The notes: generated by a model not told the origin, from the sequence alone. A stretch of DNA of 64,000 nt from Halobacillus alkaliphilus (GCF_900113125.1 NZ_FOOG01000013.1:15396-79395); one strand, 5' to 3'. Positions 36,424-46,451 are shown, counted from the stretch's first letter. Numbers and translations are program-made.

Positions 36424-38016
36424 TCAAGATAACTGCTCATAGGCTTTAATGGTTAAAAAGTCTTCAAACTCATCATTTCTAATTAAGGTATCGAATAGTT
36501 TTTCAGCTTCTTTATATGGCCGTTTTTTGAAAAAATCGGCACTTACTTCTTGTCGGATAGCCTCCATCTCTTCTTCTTTTAACTTATCGTAAAGCTCAAA
36601 CGTAATTATACGTCCGTCATTCAATGTACCTTTTGGATGACGGATCCATTGCCACACTTGAGCTCTTGAAATTTCAGCCGTTGCAGCATCTTCCATTAAG
36701 TGATGAATCGGTGCAGCTCCTTTTCCAGCGAGCCATGATGCAATGTATTGAATCCCTATGTTAATGTTCGTGCGTAACCCCTCTTCCGTAATTTCTCCTT
36801 CAGGAACTTCCAGCAAGTCTGCTGCTGAAACTGTAATCTTCTCTTTCGTTTTACTGATTTGATTGGGTTCCGGCATTTCCTCATTGAACACTTCCATGGC
36901 CGCCTGAACCATTCCAGGATGAGCTACCCAGGTCCCATCATGTCCGTCTCGGACTTCCCTTTTCTTGTCAGCTATTACTTTTTGAAAAGCTGCTTCATTC
37001 TTGGAGGGATCATTTTTTACAGGTATTTGAGCTGCCATGCCTCCTATCGCAGGAGCTCCACGGTTATGACACGTTTGAATGGTCAGTAAAGAATAGGCAC
37101 GCATAAATGGAACAGTCATCGTTACTTCTGAACGATCAGGAAGTATCATAGATGGATCGTGACGGAATTTTTTTAAGTAACTGAAGATATAATCCCAGCG
37201 TCCGCAATTAAGTCCTGCCGAGTGTTCCTTTAATTCATACAATATTTCATCCATTTCATAAGCGGCGAGGATCGTTTCCAATAAAACCGTTGCTTTAATT
37301 GTTCCTTGAGGAATGTTCATGTAGTTCTGAGCATAAACGAAAATGTCGTTCCATAACCGCGCTTCTTTGTGATTTTCAAGTTTAGGGAGATAAAAGTAAG
37401 GGCCTGATCCGTTCTTTATCAGCTGTTTGGCATTGTGGAAAAAATACAATCCGAAATCAACGAGACTTCCAGACATTGCCTTATCCTGATAAGTTAGGTG
37501 CTTTTCCTCTAAGTGCCAGCCTCTCGGTCGCACCATAAGTACAGCTGTATCTTTTTCCAGTTGATACAATTTACCTTTATCATTTTGAAAGGTAATGGTT
37601 TTCTGAATCGCGTCCCGCAAATTAATCTGCCCGTGAATCGTATTCGACCACGTGGGCGAGTTGGCATCCTCAAAGTCCGCCATAAATACTTTTGCTCCAG
37701 AATTCAGCCCATTAATGACCATCTTACGATCAACAGGACCGGTAATTTCTACTCTTCGATCTTTTAAATCTTTTGGCAGATAACTTATCTGCCAATTCCC
37801 TTGTCGGATACGTTCCGTTTCTTTAAGAAAATCCGGCTTTTCCCCTCGCTCTAACTTTGATTGAACTTCTTCCCTTTTTTCTAATAATTGCTCTCGTCTC
37901 TCTTCAAAATGAAGATGTAAGGATTCTAGAAAATCCAGAGCTTCTTGGTTTAAAATTTCTTCAAAACCTGGTTGCAGGTGGCCCTTCACCTTGATCCCGG
38001 AAAACTTTGTCTCCAT
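36424..38016 (-). CDS. aceB: Malate synthase A AceB
   Basis: A 530-residue malate synthase (A isoform), joining glyoxylate and acetyl-CoA into malate. Visible conserved parts are the [15 protein letters not shown] region (near 111-125), [11 protein letters not shown] and [13 protein letters not shown] at 38022 is possible but sits on the GAGGGGG site; the ATG at 38016 has proper spacing. First gene of aceBA, downstream of an AT-rich region with TGTTAT/ATAACA palindromes. Confidence 0.96.
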   Translation of the reverse strand: METKFSGIKVKGHLQPGFEEILNQEALDFLESLHLHFEERREQLLEKREEVQSKLERGEKPDFLKETERIRQGNWQISYLPKDLKDRRVEITGPVDRKMVINGLNSGAKVFMADFEDANSPTWSNTIHGQINLRDAIQKTITFQNDKGKLYQLEKDTAVLMVRPRGWHLEEKHLTYQDKAMSGSLVDFGLYFFHNAKQLIKNGSGPYFYLPKLENHKEARLWNDIFVYAQNYMNIPQGTIKATVLLETILAAYEMDEILYELKEHSAGLNCGRWDYIFSYLKKFRHDPSMILPDRSEVTMTVPFMRAYSLLTIQTCHNRGAPAIGGMAAQIPVKNDPSKNEAAFQKVIADKKREVRDGHDGTWVAHPGMVQAAMEVFNEEMPEPNQISKTKEKITVSAADLLEVPEGEITEEGLRTNINIGIQYIASWLAGKGAAPIHHLMEDAATAEISRAQVWQWIRHPKGTLNDGRIITFELYDKLKEEEMEAIRQEVSADFFKKRPYKEAEKLFDTLIRNDEFEDFLTIKAYEQLS

Positions 38017-38033
38017 TTCCAACCCCCTCTTTA

Positions 38034-38075
38034 TGTTATATATTAGATAACAAAATTATATATTGTTATATAACA
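38034..38075. promoter_or_regulatory. Two TGTTAT/ATAACA palindromes upstream of aceB
   Basis: An imperfect 19-bp palindrome (38034-38052) and a perfect 12-bp TGTTATATAACA (38064-38075) lie just before the aceBA start in an AT-rich stretch. A related ATAACAG-N16-CTGTTAT pair lies at 38231-38260. They look like sites of one repressor; its identity is unknown. Confidence 0.5.
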
Positions 38076-38089
38076 GAAATAACGTACTT

Positions 38090-38209
38090 TTATTCAGCTT
38101 TCTTAGACAGACACCGATCGCATTCCATCATGTAAGTATAATGATGACCCTTCACTTCAGCACCACATTGCGGACATGGAACAGAAACCGTTTGATTTTT
38201 CTTTTTCAT
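38090..38209 (-). CDS. YhfH-like zinc-ribbon microprotein
   Basis: A 39-residue protein, too short for most gene callers. It has two CxxC pairs, CPQCG (near residue 12-16) and CDRC (near 31-34), separated by 15 residues, which is a typical zinc-ribbon spacing and resembles the YhfH family of Bacillus. AAAGGAGG lies before the ATG. Located between aceB and the aldo/keto reductase, with the palindromic half-sites on both sides. Function unknown. Confidence 0.68.
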   Translation of the reverse strand: MKKKNQTVSVPCPQCGAEVKGHHYTYMMECDRCLSKKAE

Positions 38210-38230
38210 TTTAAATTCCTCCTTTTTTAT

Positions 38231-38260
38231 ATAACAGCTTAACTAACCTTTAACTGTTAT
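38231..38260. promoter_or_regulatory. Inverted repeat ATAACAG-N16-CTGTTAT
   Basis: Lies upstream of the zinc-ribbon gene. Shares the TGTTAT half-site with the palindromes before aceB, so it may bind the same protein. Confidence 0.4.
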
Positions 38261-38415
38261 GATACAGTTTACGATGTAACAACTTGTTTTGCAACAGTTT
38301 TTTGAAAATTTTATATAAATAGGCAGATGATGTAATATATCTCTCCCTCAAAAACTGGGAAATAACGGGCTTCATGGGCTATATATACCTCCATAATTTT
38401 TTTCAACAGCCTAAA

Positions 38416-38441
38416 AATGCCTGCCACGATGGGCAGGCATT
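38416..38441 (-). terminator. Terminator of the aldo/keto reductase gene
   Basis: Stem AATGCCTGCC / GGCAGGCATT followed by T residues on the minus strand. Confidence 0.85.
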
Positions 38442-38445
38442 TTAT

Positions 38446-39378
38446 TTAAGCAAAAATTTCGTGTATTTGCTTTACTTCCTCTTTAGATAGCTCTAAATCC
38501 AATGTCTTTAAGTTGTTCGTTACTTGGTCTATTTTTTTAGCACCGGGGATGACAGCATCAATCGAGTCCTGAGTTAAATACCAGGCTAGCACGAGGTTTG
38601 GAACCTCTACATTTTTCGAATGAGCTATTCTTTTCAACTGATCGACTTTTTGCAAATTTTTTATATATTCTTCGCCCTGGAACAACGGGTTTTTAGCACG
38701 AAAATCATTGAATGTTGTATGTTCGTTATATTTCCCTGTTAGCAGACCAGAAGCAAATGGGAAATAAGGTACAAAGGAAATTCCATTCTCGGCTGTGTAA
38801 GGAAGCATCTCCTTTTCTGCTTCTCGTTTAAACAGATTGTATTCTCCCTGAATTACATCTACATATCCGTCCTTATCCGCCTCTTTCAACTGATCGACTG
38901 AAAAGTTCGACACTCCTATGGAACGAATTTTACCTTGATCCTTCATTTCTTTTAAAGCTCCCACAGCTTCATCTTTTGGTGTATGATCATCTGGAAAGTG
39001 TATATAAAATAAATCAATGTAATCTGTCTGTAGACGATCCAAACTTCCTTCCACAGCCTCTTTTAGAAAAGAAGGCGAGTTGTTAAAAACCACGTCGTCT
39101 CCTTTAAACTCATGTGCACCTTTAGTGGCTAGTACGACCTCTTCACGATTACCCCGCTCTTTGATAACTTGACCAACTAGTTCCTCAGAACGCTTCGGGC
39201 CATAAATAAAAGCTGTGTCTAAAAAGTTCATATTGTTCTCAAGCGCCGTACGCACCACATCTTTTCCAGCTTCTTCATCAAGATTCGGATATATATTATG
39301 ACCGCCTACAGCGTTTGTACCCAATCCTATTGGGTTTACGGATAAACCTGATTTCCCAAGACTCACCAATTTGTCCAT
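38446..39378 (-). CDS. Aldo/keto reductase
   Basis: A 310-residue NADPH-dependent oxidoreductase. The catalytic tetrad is visible: Asp and Tyr in FLDTAFIYG, Lys in LATKGAHEF, and His in LFYIHFPDD. The C-terminal cofactor region follows. The upstream ATG at 39387 abuts the AAAGGAG, so the ATG at 39378 (spacing 9) is chosen. Substrate is not evident; single gene. Confidence 0.9.
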   Translation of the reverse strand: MDKLVSLGKSGLSVNPIGLGTNAVGGHNIYPNLDEEAGKDVVRTALENNMNFLDTAFIYGPKRSEELVGQVIKERGNREEVVLATKGAHEFKGDDVVFNNSPSFLKEAVEGSLDRLQTDYIDLFYIHFPDDHTPKDEAVGALKEMKDQGKIRSIGVSNFSVDQLKEADKDGYVDVIQGEYNLFKREAEKEMLPYTAENGISFVPYFPFASGLLTGKYNEHTTFNDFRAKNPLFQGEEYIKNLQKVDQLKRIAHSKNVEVPNLVLAWYLTQDSIDAVIPGAKKIDQVTNNLKTLDLELSKEEVKQIHEIFA

Positions 39379-39500
39379 TTTACTCATCTCCTTTATCAAT
39401 TCTTCTATTCTTTTACCACGTTATTATAAGAAGAAAACAGCACACGCAGACTTTAAACACATCCCCTGGAACTATTGAAAAAAGAGTGATTCCCAATGTT

Positions 39501-39537
39501 AAAGAAGAGCGGCTCTACTTTAGAGCCGCTCTTCTTT
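39501..39537 (-). terminator. Terminator hairpin after the histidine phosphatase gene
   Basis: A perfect 17-bp stem (AAAGAAGAGCGGCTCTA and its complement) with a 3-base loop. T-rich tail on the minus strand. It overlaps the stop codon at 39536. Confidence 0.75.
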
Positions 39538-40111
39538 AGATCTCTAAATGTTTTGTACAATTAAACAATTCACAAGACCAATGACCTTGTTCTAATATAA
39601 CTTCTGTGATGGAAGTATTTCTCATATGTTCTTTTCGTATTTTCACAGGATCAAGTTCGCTTACCAAATGACTGATTAAAGCACCATGACTAACCACTAA
39701 AATATTTCTCCCGGTATTTCTTTTCACCAGCTCATTGATGACGGAGATCCCCCGTTCCTTAATTCTTTCTTTTTTCTCAATTCCCAGGTCGAGCTCCCGC
39801 CAGCCGCTTCCCCATTTTTCAATTCTTTCTTCCTCTGTCGTCCCCTCAATTTGACCGCCGTCCACCTCCTGCAGGCGGATATCGTAACTGATCTCCAAGC
39901 CCAGCCGATTGGAAATAATCTGTGCCGTTTGAGCAGCCCTCTTTAATGGACTTGTGTATAACACTTCCCATTCTTCTGTATGTAATCGCTCTGCAAGCTT
40001 TTCAGCATCACTTATTCCTTCTTGGTTTAAAGGTATGTCTGACTTACCCTGAGCACGTTTTTCTTTATTCCAAGATGTACTTCCATGACGGATCAATCCT
40101 ATTTTAGTCAT
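39536..40111 (-). CDS. Histidine phosphatase family protein (PhoE-like)
   Basis: A 191-residue phosphoglycerate-mutase-like enzyme. The catalytic His is in LIRHGSTSWN, with QGKSDIPLNQEG following, a Glu in the LQEVDGGQIEG part, and the second His in VVSHGALISHL. The family includes broad-specificity acid phosphatases such as PhoE and alpha-ribazole phosphatase; no cobalamin genes are adjacent. Single gene. Confidence 0.87.
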   Translation of the reverse strand: MTKIGLIRHGSTSWNKEKRAQGKSDIPLNQEGISDAEKLAERLHTEEWEVLYTSPLKRAAQTAQIISNRLGLEISYDIRLQEVDGGQIEGTTEEERIEKWGSGWRELDLGIEKKERIKERGISVINELVKRNTGRNILVVSHGALISHLVSELDPVKIRKEHMRNTSITEVILEQGHWSCELFNCTKHLEI

Positions 40112-40211
40112 TTTACTTCATTACCTCCTTAAAATTTGCTCTATTAAATCTCAGGGTTAATAGCTAAAGAAAAGCTCCCGATTACTGTAAGACTCAGTTT
40201 CGAGATAGTTG

Positions 40212-40384
40212 GGGTCCGTTACTCTATGTGGAAGAGGGCTGGTGGGGAAATAACTCGCTTTCCTATGGGGGAACGGTGAGCTTCCTCGCTTGTTTCACTC
40301 CCTGCGGGATCTCACCTAGTTCCTTCTCCCATGGGAGTCTCGCCATTTCCCCACCAACCCAACTATAATTTTGTGAACGGACCC
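40212..40384. repeat. Inner hairpin element 1
   Basis: GGGTCCGTT (40212) pairs with AACGGACCC (40376), and a 16-base arm at 40236-40251 pairs with 40345-40360 with one wobble. Further partial pairing inside (GGTGAG / CTCACC). Looks like a structured intergenic repeat. Confidence 0.7.
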
Positions 40385-40541
40385 TGCCAGAAGAGAAAAG
40401 TCCTCCTCCTTAATCTGTATTAAATGCTTTTATGACAGGCTATTACGCATCGTTACATCCTGAAAGTAGATACAAAGCCAAATGGTCTAATTCCTCATTA
40501 CGTAGGTGATTTTTTAAGTAGTTTCGAGTTTCTGATTTAGC

Positions 40542-40639
40542 AAGGTCCGGAGGGGGACGATGAAGACTCCTGTGGGATGAAAAGACTGAGGAGGCTCAGC
40601 ACATGCCCACGGAAAGCGAATCGTCCCCCTCAGGACCTT
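40542..40639. repeat. Inner hairpin element 2 (Bacillales-type intergenic repeat)
   Basis: A 19-base arm at 40542-40560 pairs with 40621-40639 with one mismatch. The inside (GACTCCTGTGGG, GAGGAGGCTCAGC, GCCCACGGAAAGCGAA) resembles an intergenic repeat I recall from many Bacillales genomes. Confidence 0.7.
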
Positions 40640-40749
40640 CACAGTAACCCGATATCTCGAATCTGAATCTTACAGTAACCGGCCCTATTGCTTAATTAGG
40701 CTTTTATCAAGAATTAATACCAGCGTTTAACAGCGCCAAATATTATAAA

Positions 40750-40776
40750 AAAGGGCAGCTTATAAAGCCGCCCTTT
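40750..40776 (-). terminator. Terminator of ilvD
   Basis: Stem AAAGGGC-GC / GC-GCCCTTT with one internal mismatch and T residues on the minus strand. Confidence 0.85.
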
Positions 40777-40784
40777 CAAAAAAA

Positions 40785-42482
40785 TTATTCCAAGTCTGCG
40801 TCTGTTACTGCTCCTTTAGCTGAAGAAGACACTAATTTAGCATATTTCGCTAAGATACCTGTTTTGTATTTAAGTGCAGGTTTTTGCCATTCTTGTTTTC
40901 TGCGTTTAAATTCTTCATCAGAAACATCAAAGTTAATTTGCTGCACGTCACTGTCGATGGTAATCGTGTCTCCTTCCTTCAGAATACCAATAGGACCTCC
41001 CAGAGCTGCTTCCGGAGCTACGTGTCCAATCACGAAACCGTGTGATCCTCCTGAGAAACGTCCATCTGTAAGCAAGGCCACTTTACCTCCAAGCCCTTTT
41101 CCAACGATCATAGCTGTAATGGATAGCATTTCCGGCATTCCTGGACCGCCTCTAGGACCAACATTGCGGATGACAAGCACGTCTCCCTCTTTAATTTCAT
41201 CATCTACGATAGCCTGGGTGGCTTCTGCTTCACTATCATAAACCCGGGCCGGTCCTTCAAATCTGCTGATCTTTTGACCAGACATTTTTGCGACCGCTCC
41301 TTCAGGTGCAAGGTTTCCTTTGAGCACTACCAGCGGTCCGTTTGGTTTAATCGGTTTATCCAGCGGAAGAATCACTTTCTGACCTTCTTTTAATGCTGGA
41401 GCTTCTGCGAGGTTTTCAGCCACAGTTTTTCCTGTAACTGTGAGACAATCTCCATTCAAGAGTCCATTTTCATGTAGAAGCTTCATAACGGCTGGAACGC
41501 CACCGCTTTCATAAAGATCCTGCATTACATATTTTCCACTTGGTTTCATATCAGCTATATGAGGGACCTCCTGTCGTACTCTTTCAAAATCATCCAGCGT
41601 CAAATCGACTCCCGCCGAATGAGCCATCGCAAGCAGGTGTAGAAAAGCGTTCGTGGAGCCTCCTAAAGCCATAACAACTGTAATTGCGTTTTCGAATGCT
41701 TCTTTAGTCATAATATCTCTAGGGTAAATGCCTTTTTCTAAAAGATCTATTACTAATTCTCCAGCTTGTTTACACTCTTGCTCTTTATAATCATTCACAG
41801 CAGGTGTTGAAGAAGAACCAGGGATACTCATTCCAAGAGCCTCTACGGCTGAAGCCATTGTATTGGCCGTGTACATTCCGCCGCATGCACCTGCACCTGG
41901 GCATGCATTACACTCTACCTTATGAAGTTCTTCATCATTAATCTGACCTTCATGATACTTACCAACGGCTTCAAAAGAAGATACGATATCAATATCCTCC
42001 CCGTTCAGCTTACCTGGTTGAATGGTCCCTCCATATACATAGACAGAAGGAATATTCATACGGCCAATTGACATTAAACATCCAGGGGTGGTTTTATCAC
42101 ATCCTCCGATCGCCACAATGCCATCAAGACGCTCAGCATTCGTTACGGTTTCAATGGAATCTGCAATTACTTCACGGCTTGGAAGAGAGTAGAACATACC
42201 TTCATGTCCCATTGCAATTCCATCGGAAACCGTAATCGTGTTAAAAATCATTGGAGCTCCGCCATTATCGCGGGCGCCATCTTTGGCTTCTCGCGCCAGC
42301 CGATCAATATGTACGTTGCAAGGTGTAACCTCACTCCATGTACTGGCAATTCCAATCATCGGCTTTTTGAAGTCCTCGTCCGTAAAACCTACAGCTCTAA
42401 GCATAGAACGGTTGGGAACACGATTAACTCCTTCACTGATGACTTTACTATTAATTCTTAAATCTTTTTTGGATTGATCCAT
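40785..42482 (-). CDS. ilvD: Dihydroxy-acid dehydratase IlvD
   Basis: A 565-residue Fe-S dehydratase that makes 2-oxo acids for valine, isoleucine and leucine. The cluster Cys motifs GCDKTTPGC and [19 protein letters not shown] are complete. The GTG at 42491 sits on the ribosome site; the ATG at 42482 lies 8 bases after AAGGGG and is preferred. No other ilv gene is adjacent and no T-box leader is seen. Confidence 0.96.
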   Translation of the reverse strand: MDQSKKDLRINSKVISEGVNRVPNRSMLRAVGFTDEDFKKPMIGIASTWSEVTPCNVHIDRLAREAKDGARDNGGAPMIFNTITVSDGIAMGHEGMFYSLPSREVIADSIETVTNAERLDGIVAIGGCDKTTPGCLMSIGRMNIPSVYVYGGTIQPGKLNGEDIDIVSSFEAVGKYHEGQINDEELHKVECNACPGAGACGGMYTANTMASAVEALGMSIPGSSSTPAVNDYKEQECKQAGELVIDLLEKGIYPRDIMTKEAFENAITVVMALGGSTNAFLHLLAMAHSAGVDLTLDDFERVRQEVPHIADMKPSGKYVMQDLYESGGVPAVMKLLHENGLLNGDCLTVTGKTVAENLAEAPALKEGQKVILPLDKPIKPNGPLVVLKGNLAPEGAVAKMSGQKISRFEGPARVYDSEAEATQAIVDDEIKEGDVLVIRNVGPRGGPGMPEMLSITAMIVGKGLGGKVALLTDGRFSGGSHGFVIGHVAPEAALGGPIGILKEGDTITIDSDVQQINFDVSDEEFKRRKQEWQKPALKYKTGILAKYAKLVSSSAKGAVTDADLE

Positions 42483-42860
42483 CTCCTGCACCCCTTATCT
42501 TTTTGTTTGTCGATTTTTGAAACAACTTATTATGATGATACTAACTAGGATGAGTAAAGGCAATGACTTTTCTGAAAATATAAAACTTTCTTTTAATATA
42601 AAGCGCTTTCTTTTTTGTATAACTCCACCTTTGATGAATAATTTGGTAAAACATCAAAATCTGCACACATTCTTCAAGAATTCATTACAAATTTCATTAT
42701 CAAAGTATGATAAAATAAGGAGCATGTGGTAAATACGGAACGTAAATGACTTTGTAAACTTTTTACCCAATTGACATAAACTATGTGTAGATAAGTTTAT
42801 CCTTTAACCCTTCCAATTATTTAAGGGATTAAAGGCAGGAGAATAGAAAAACAACTTTAA
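42483..42860. other. AT-rich intergenic stretch between ilvD and murB
   Basis: It should hold divergent promoters. A TTGACA at 42771 may be a -35 for murB, but the -10 is poor. A 71-codon frame here has no ribosome site and odd composition and is not called. No T-box or other RNA motif found. Confidence 0.45.
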
Positions 42861-43796
42861 ATGGGACTGGTGTTCATGGAAACTAAAGAAAAAATCTATA
42901 ATAAATTATTAAAGCTTGTTAAAAAAGACAACGTGAAGGTTAATGAGAGGTTAAAAGACCACTTATATACGAAACTTGGAGGCAAAGCTGATTTTTTCAT
43001 TACGCCGACTACTTTTCAAGAAGTTCAGAACGTAGTCAAGCTATCCAATGAAGATAATATTCCTTTTACTTTGCTTGGGAACGGTTCCAATCTGATTATT
43101 AAAGATGGAGGCATTCGTGGAATTGTTATTAATTTAAAACATTTAAACGATATATCTTCTGAAGGAAATACCGTGGTCGCCCAGAGCGGTGCAAGGATCA
43201 TTGACGCTTCAAGACATGCCTTAAAGCAAAGTCTTTCAGGACTTGAGTTTGCCTGTGGTATACCTGGTACGGTTGGCGGTGCATTGTATATGAATGCAGG
43301 AGCCTACGGCGGTGAAATTAAGGATGTCCTGGATTATGCATATGTAGTAGATAAAGAAGGTAACCTTGTGAAAAGACTGGCTTCCGAGTTGAACCTTGAT
43401 TATCGTACGAGTAACATTCCTGAGAATGGAGACATTGTACTCGAAGCCACTTTCAACTTAAAGCCTGCTTCTTATGAGGATATTAAAGCTATTATGGATG
43501 ATTTAACGTTTAAAAGGGAATCCAAGCAGCCTCTTGAGTATCCTTCGTGCGGCAGTGTATTCAAGCGTCCGCCTGGATATTTTGCCGGTAAACTAATTCA
43601 GGATAGTAAACTTCAAGGAACGAATATTGGCGGAGCTGAGGTTTCAACAAAACATGCCGGATTCATTGTTAATAAAAATAATGCCTCCACTACGGATTAC
43701 ATTTCTTTAATCGAACATGTCCAACGAACTGTGAAGGATAAATTTGGCGTAGATTTAGAGAGAGAAGTCCGAATCATTGGTGAAGACACTGATTAA
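42861..43796 (+). CDS. murB: UDP-N-acetylenolpyruvoylglucosamine reductase MurB
   Basis: A 311-residue FAD enzyme of peptidoglycan precursor synthesis. Visible: the N-terminal FAD part with [14 protein letters not shown], then [11 protein letters not shown], the catalytic Ser in [11 protein letters not shown], and the C-terminal [15 protein letters not shown]. The start is not certain: ATG at 42861 or 42876, neither with a strong ribosome site. Encoded alone, away from the mur cluster. Confidence 0.95.
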   Translation: MGLVFMETKEKIYNKLLKLVKKDNVKVNERLKDHLYTKLGGKADFFITPTTFQEVQNVVKLSNEDNIPFTLLGNGSNLIIKDGGIRGIVINLKHLNDISSEGNTVVAQSGARIIDASRHALKQSLSGLEFACGIPGTVGGALYMNAGAYGGEIKDVLDYAYVVDKEGNLVKRLASELNLDYRTSNIPENGDIVLEATFNLKPASYEDIKAIMDDLTFKRESKQPLEYPSCGSVFKRPPGYFAGKLIQDSKLQGTNIGGAEVSTKHAGFIVNKNNASTTDYISLIEHVQRTVKDKFGVDLEREVRIIGEDTD

Positions 43797-43802
43797 CTAA
43801 AA

Positions 43803-43831
43803 AGGATTCAGTCTGTGGACTGAATCCCTTT
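43803..43831. terminator. Bidirectional terminator between murB and the SDR gene
   Basis: A 10-bp perfect stem (GGATTCAGTC / GACTGAATCC) with A and T runs on the two sides. Confidence 0.9.
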
Positions 43832-43834
43832 TAA

Positions 43835-44545
43835 TTAGTCCTTTAAAACTCCCAGCTCCTCCCGATCCCTGAAGAACTTCCCATTTGGTCCGTCCTCTTC
43901 TAGTTGAGCAAGCCAAAGAATTCCTTCCATTGCCTGCTCTGGTTCTCGTTTAGCTTTTTCTCCTCCTAGATCCGTTTTAACCCAGCCCGGGCTCACTGAG
44001 TTCACCTTTACATTTTTTCTTCTTGCTGCCCCTGCAAAGAGTCTAGTCAGTCCATTCAGCCCATATTTAGAAACTTTATAAGCACCTGCCATAGGCGCAT
44101 CCATTGCCTTACTAACACCCATCTCTGCTCCAAGATTAACTATTCGTCCATAATTATTCTCTATCATAACTGGCATAAGAATACTCATCATACAGTAAGG
44201 TCCAAAGTAATTGGTCAGGTGGATATCTTCGAAGGTGACCGTATCAATTTCCAATATGGAACTTTTCATATCTGGAAAGATGCCTGCATTATTTATGAGC
44301 ACGTCAATTTTTCCATCTTGTTCTATAATTTGGTCTTTCACTTGACCAATCTTATCCGGCTGAGCAACGTCTAGGAATATATAGTGTACGTCCAAACTTT
44401 CTTCTTGCAGTTTGTCTGCTGCTTTCTTCCCTTTATCTTCATTTCTTGCACCAAGCCACACCTTAAACCCCTGCTGAGCCAGCTGCCTGCAGGCCTCAAA
44501 TCCTAATCCGCGGTTTCCACCAGTCACGATTGCATTTTTAGACAT
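43835..44545 (-). CDS. Short-chain dehydrogenase/reductase
   Basis: A 236-residue Rossmann oxidoreductase: cofactor motif TGGNRGLGFE at the N-terminus, NNAG near residue 85, and the catalytic Tyr/Lys in YKVSKYG. Carbonyl-reductase-like (long NAD(P)-binding loop with VNSVSPGWVKTDLGG). Substrate unknown; single gene. Confidence 0.88.
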   Translation of the reverse strand: MSKNAIVTGGNRGLGFEACRQLAQQGFKVWLGARNEDKGKKAADKLQEESLDVHYIFLDVAQPDKIGQVKDQIIEQDGKIDVLINNAGIFPDMKSSILEIDTVTFEDIHLTNYFGPYCMMSILMPVMIENNYGRIVNLGAEMGVSKAMDAPMAGAYKVSKYGLNGLTRLFAGAARRKNVKVNSVSPGWVKTDLGGEKAKREPEQAMEGILWLAQLEEDGPNGKFFRDREELGVLKD

Positions 44546-44651
44546 TTTTCTCCTCCTTCATCCGCATGGTGTTATCTTTATTCCCAAAATGAGTAAAGGG
44601 ATGAACGTTGTAATCGGTTTTCAATGTGCCATGTAGAGTAAAAAGCCAGCT

Positions 44652-44686
44652 AAAAAAAGACTGACCTATTCAAAAGGATCAGTCTT
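44652..44686 (-). terminator. Terminator after the decayed oxidoreductase gene
   Basis: Stem AAGACTGA / TCAGTCTT with a T run on the minus strand, 8 bases beyond the last in-frame stop of the remnant. No intact gene precedes it. Confidence 0.7.
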
Positions 44687-44692
44687 CCTTAA

Positions 44693-44800
44693 TTACTTCA
44701 ACTTGGCAACAATCTTGCCCGATACATGGCGCTCAGCTCAGAGAGAAACACCACTCTTGAACAATAATTCATCGGTTCCTAGTTGTTCTCACTCGAGTAG
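44693..44800 (-). pseudogene. Remnant of a zinc/quinone oxidoreductase gene
   Basis: The 14 codons ending at 44693 read ERHVSGKIVAKLK then stop, the usual C-terminus of NADPH:quinone-oxidoreductase-like proteins (MDR family). Going upstream the frame breaks at once (a TGA two codons before) and only a degenerate continuation can be seen. Followed by an orphan terminator. Most likely the surviving 3' end of a deleted gene. Confidence 0.5.
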
Positions 44801-44866
44801 AGAGTTCAGTCAAAGGATGCAAATTTAGCATCAATTAATTACAGACAGCTAATACAACACTAAAAA

Positions 44867-44893
44867 AAACGGTCCCTGCTGACAGGACCGTTT
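44867..44893 (-). terminator. Terminator of the YpjP-like gene
   Basis: Stem AAACGGTCC / GGACCGTTT with a T run on the minus strand. Confidence 0.85.
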
Positions 44894-44902
44894 AATTATC
44901 TC

Positions 44903-45505
44903 TTATGACATCCATTTAGGAGGAGTGTTTTTCTCCCAATATATTTCTCCAATAAAATGGTGGTTGGTAAAGTTGTCCTCGCTTAAGTGATAATGAAAAT
45001 TGAACCAGTATCCTTCACCAGGCCGTTTATCACGACGCACATGGAAACGGGCCTCTTCTTCATTGGTTCGATGATTGTATAAGTTAAAAATTTTCTCTCC
45101 GTATCCCGGTGTAAGCTGCTCTGTAATTTCATAATAGGGAACTTGTTCCTTAGCTTTTGTAAGAAGCATCTCCACGACTTCTTCAATTTTAGGAAGAATT
45201 TCTTCCGTCATTTCAGCATCTATTTTATCAAGAATTTTAGGTCCCATTTTTGTAATCGTTTGTTCTTTAGCCTGTGCCATAATGATATCAAACGGATCTT
45301 CATCCGGCTTTTCTTGTTCCTTAGAACTTTCTTCCGTAAGAGGTGTTTCTTCAATAGATAGAGGTATCTCTTTTTCTTCACTAGAATCTTCGGAAGTCAT
45401 TTCTTTTTCTGCTGACTCAGCAGCAAGTTCTGTAGGCGGTATATATAAACCTAATGTAAGTACGGATATTAATATAACAAATATTTTTCTGCCCCATAAT
45501 TTCAT
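44903..45505 (-). CDS. ypjP: YpjP-family protein
   Basis: A 200-residue exported or membrane-tethered protein: N-terminal signal-like segment (IFVILISVLTLGLYIPP), an acidic Glu-rich linker (about 30-75), then a C-terminal domain with the conserved FHVRRDKRPGEGYWFNFHYH (about 154-173) and the ending IYWEKNTPPKWMS. I recall this ending from B. subtilis YpjP. Function unknown; the C-terminal domain may be on the outside. Confidence 0.82.
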   Translation of the reverse strand: MKLWGRKIFVILISVLTLGLYIPPTELAAESAEKEMTSEDSSEEKEIPLSIEETPLTEESSKEQEKPDEDPFDIIMAQAKEQTITKMGPKILDKIDAEMTEEILPKIEEVVEMLLTKAKEQVPYYEITEQLTPGYGEKIFNLYNHRTNEEEARFHVRRDKRPGEGYWFNFHYHLSEDNFTNHHFIGEIYWEKNTPPKWMS

Positions 45506-45706
45506 AAAAAATTAGCTCCTTTATATAGGCTCCTCTTAGATTTTATCATTTCAAACAGGAAAGTCTATATGAAAACGCAAACAATTTCGAATATTTAATG
45601 ACGATCAGGATTAGTGTTCAGCTATTTGACTTTTACGTACATGGTTTCTCTATCAAAGGGCATCCTTAAAGGTGAAACCTATTTTATTTTAACTGGAGGA
45701 AAAGTC

Positions 45707-46327
45707 ATGCAATCTCAAAACCAAACGCAATCCAATAAGGCTATGCAGCCTAATATCGCCCCGAATCAGAATCAGAATCATGGTGGTCATGAACTGTTCG
45801 ACGCTCACGAGGTGATAGCTGGTGTGATCAGCATGCTGGATCAATATCAGATGTATGATCAGCACATTCAAGATCAGGAACTAAAAGATATTTTACACCG
45901 TCAATCCGCTTTCGTTACCCAGATGTATAATACTGTTGTGCAAAGCTTTCAAACTGGGCAGGATCCAAAAATGCCTACCCAGCAATATAACATGCAACAG
46001 AACAACAATGCCGTGTATGGTTTGAAACCTGGGCAGCCTAAAAAGCCAAATCAGTCCGTTAATGAGCTCTCTGATCAGGGTTTATCTGCTTATATGCTAG
46101 GTCAGACTAAATCGTTAGCTTCTCTACTAACGATGACGGCACTGGAAATGACAAACCCTGTTCTTCGTCGTGTCATTTCTGACAGTGTCCCGAACTTCAT
46201 TGAGATGAGTTATGAAATATTCCTTTATCAAAATAAAAATGGATACTATCAAGTCCCTCAATTAAACCAGCAGGATATGAACCAAATGCTCCAAAGCTAT
46301 CAGCCTGCTCCACCACAAACTCATTAA
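45707..46327 (+). CDS. Spore coat protein, CotF family
   Basis: A 206-residue CotF-like protein: Gln/Asn-rich N-terminus, helix (HEVIAGVISMLDQYQMYDQHI), a Gln-rich middle, a second helical unit (LSAYMLGQTKSLASLLTMTALEM) and a Pro/Gln-rich tail. The two helical units suggest an internal duplication of the CotF domain. GGAGG sits before the ATG at 45707; an open frame upstream is ignored. Followed by a terminator; a coat role is inferred from the family. Confidence 0.8.
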   Translation: MQSQNQTQSNKAMQPNIAPNQNQNHGGHELFDAHEVIAGVISMLDQYQMYDQHIQDQELKDILHRQSAFVTQMYNTVVQSFQTGQDPKMPTQQYNMQQNNNAVYGLKPGQPKKPNQSVNELSDQGLSAYMLGQTKSLASLLTMTALEMTNPVLRRVISDSVPNFIEMSYEIFLYQNKNGYYQVPQLNQQDMNQMLQSYQPAPPQTH

Positions 46328-46337
46328 TAATAGCAAG

Positions 46338-46370
46338 AAAGCTGGAGGCTGATTTTTACACTCCAGCTTT
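46338..46370 (+). terminator. Terminator of the coat gene
   Basis: A 10-bp stem (AAAGCTGGAG / CTCCAGCTTT) followed by T residues on the plus strand. Confidence 0.9.
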
Positions 46371-46451
46371 TTTTCATCTCCTCTAGACAAACACACTTCC
46401 TCTCTTCCTTAAATATGCTACTTGTAACCTACTGTTAAGGGGGGCCTCCAA

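Larger units (their letters stand above)
40179..40681. repeat. Composite nested inverted-repeat element
   Basis: An outer inverted repeat (40179-40208 and 40652-40681, 27 of 30 positions matching) encloses two separate hairpin elements. The first is at 40212-40384, the second at 40542-40639. No open frame lies inside, so it cannot encode a transposase. The whole resembles a stack of small non-autonomous repeats inserted into one another. Confidence 0.75.

Noticed and set aside
40179-40681. Insertion sequence
   Set aside because: There is an inverted repeat but no transposase frame and no clear target duplication at the outer ends.
42483-42860. Possible T-box before ilvD and a 71-codon open frame
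   Set aside because: No T-box core word or specifier hairpin seen; the open frame lacks a ribosome site and its composition follows the intergenic DNA.
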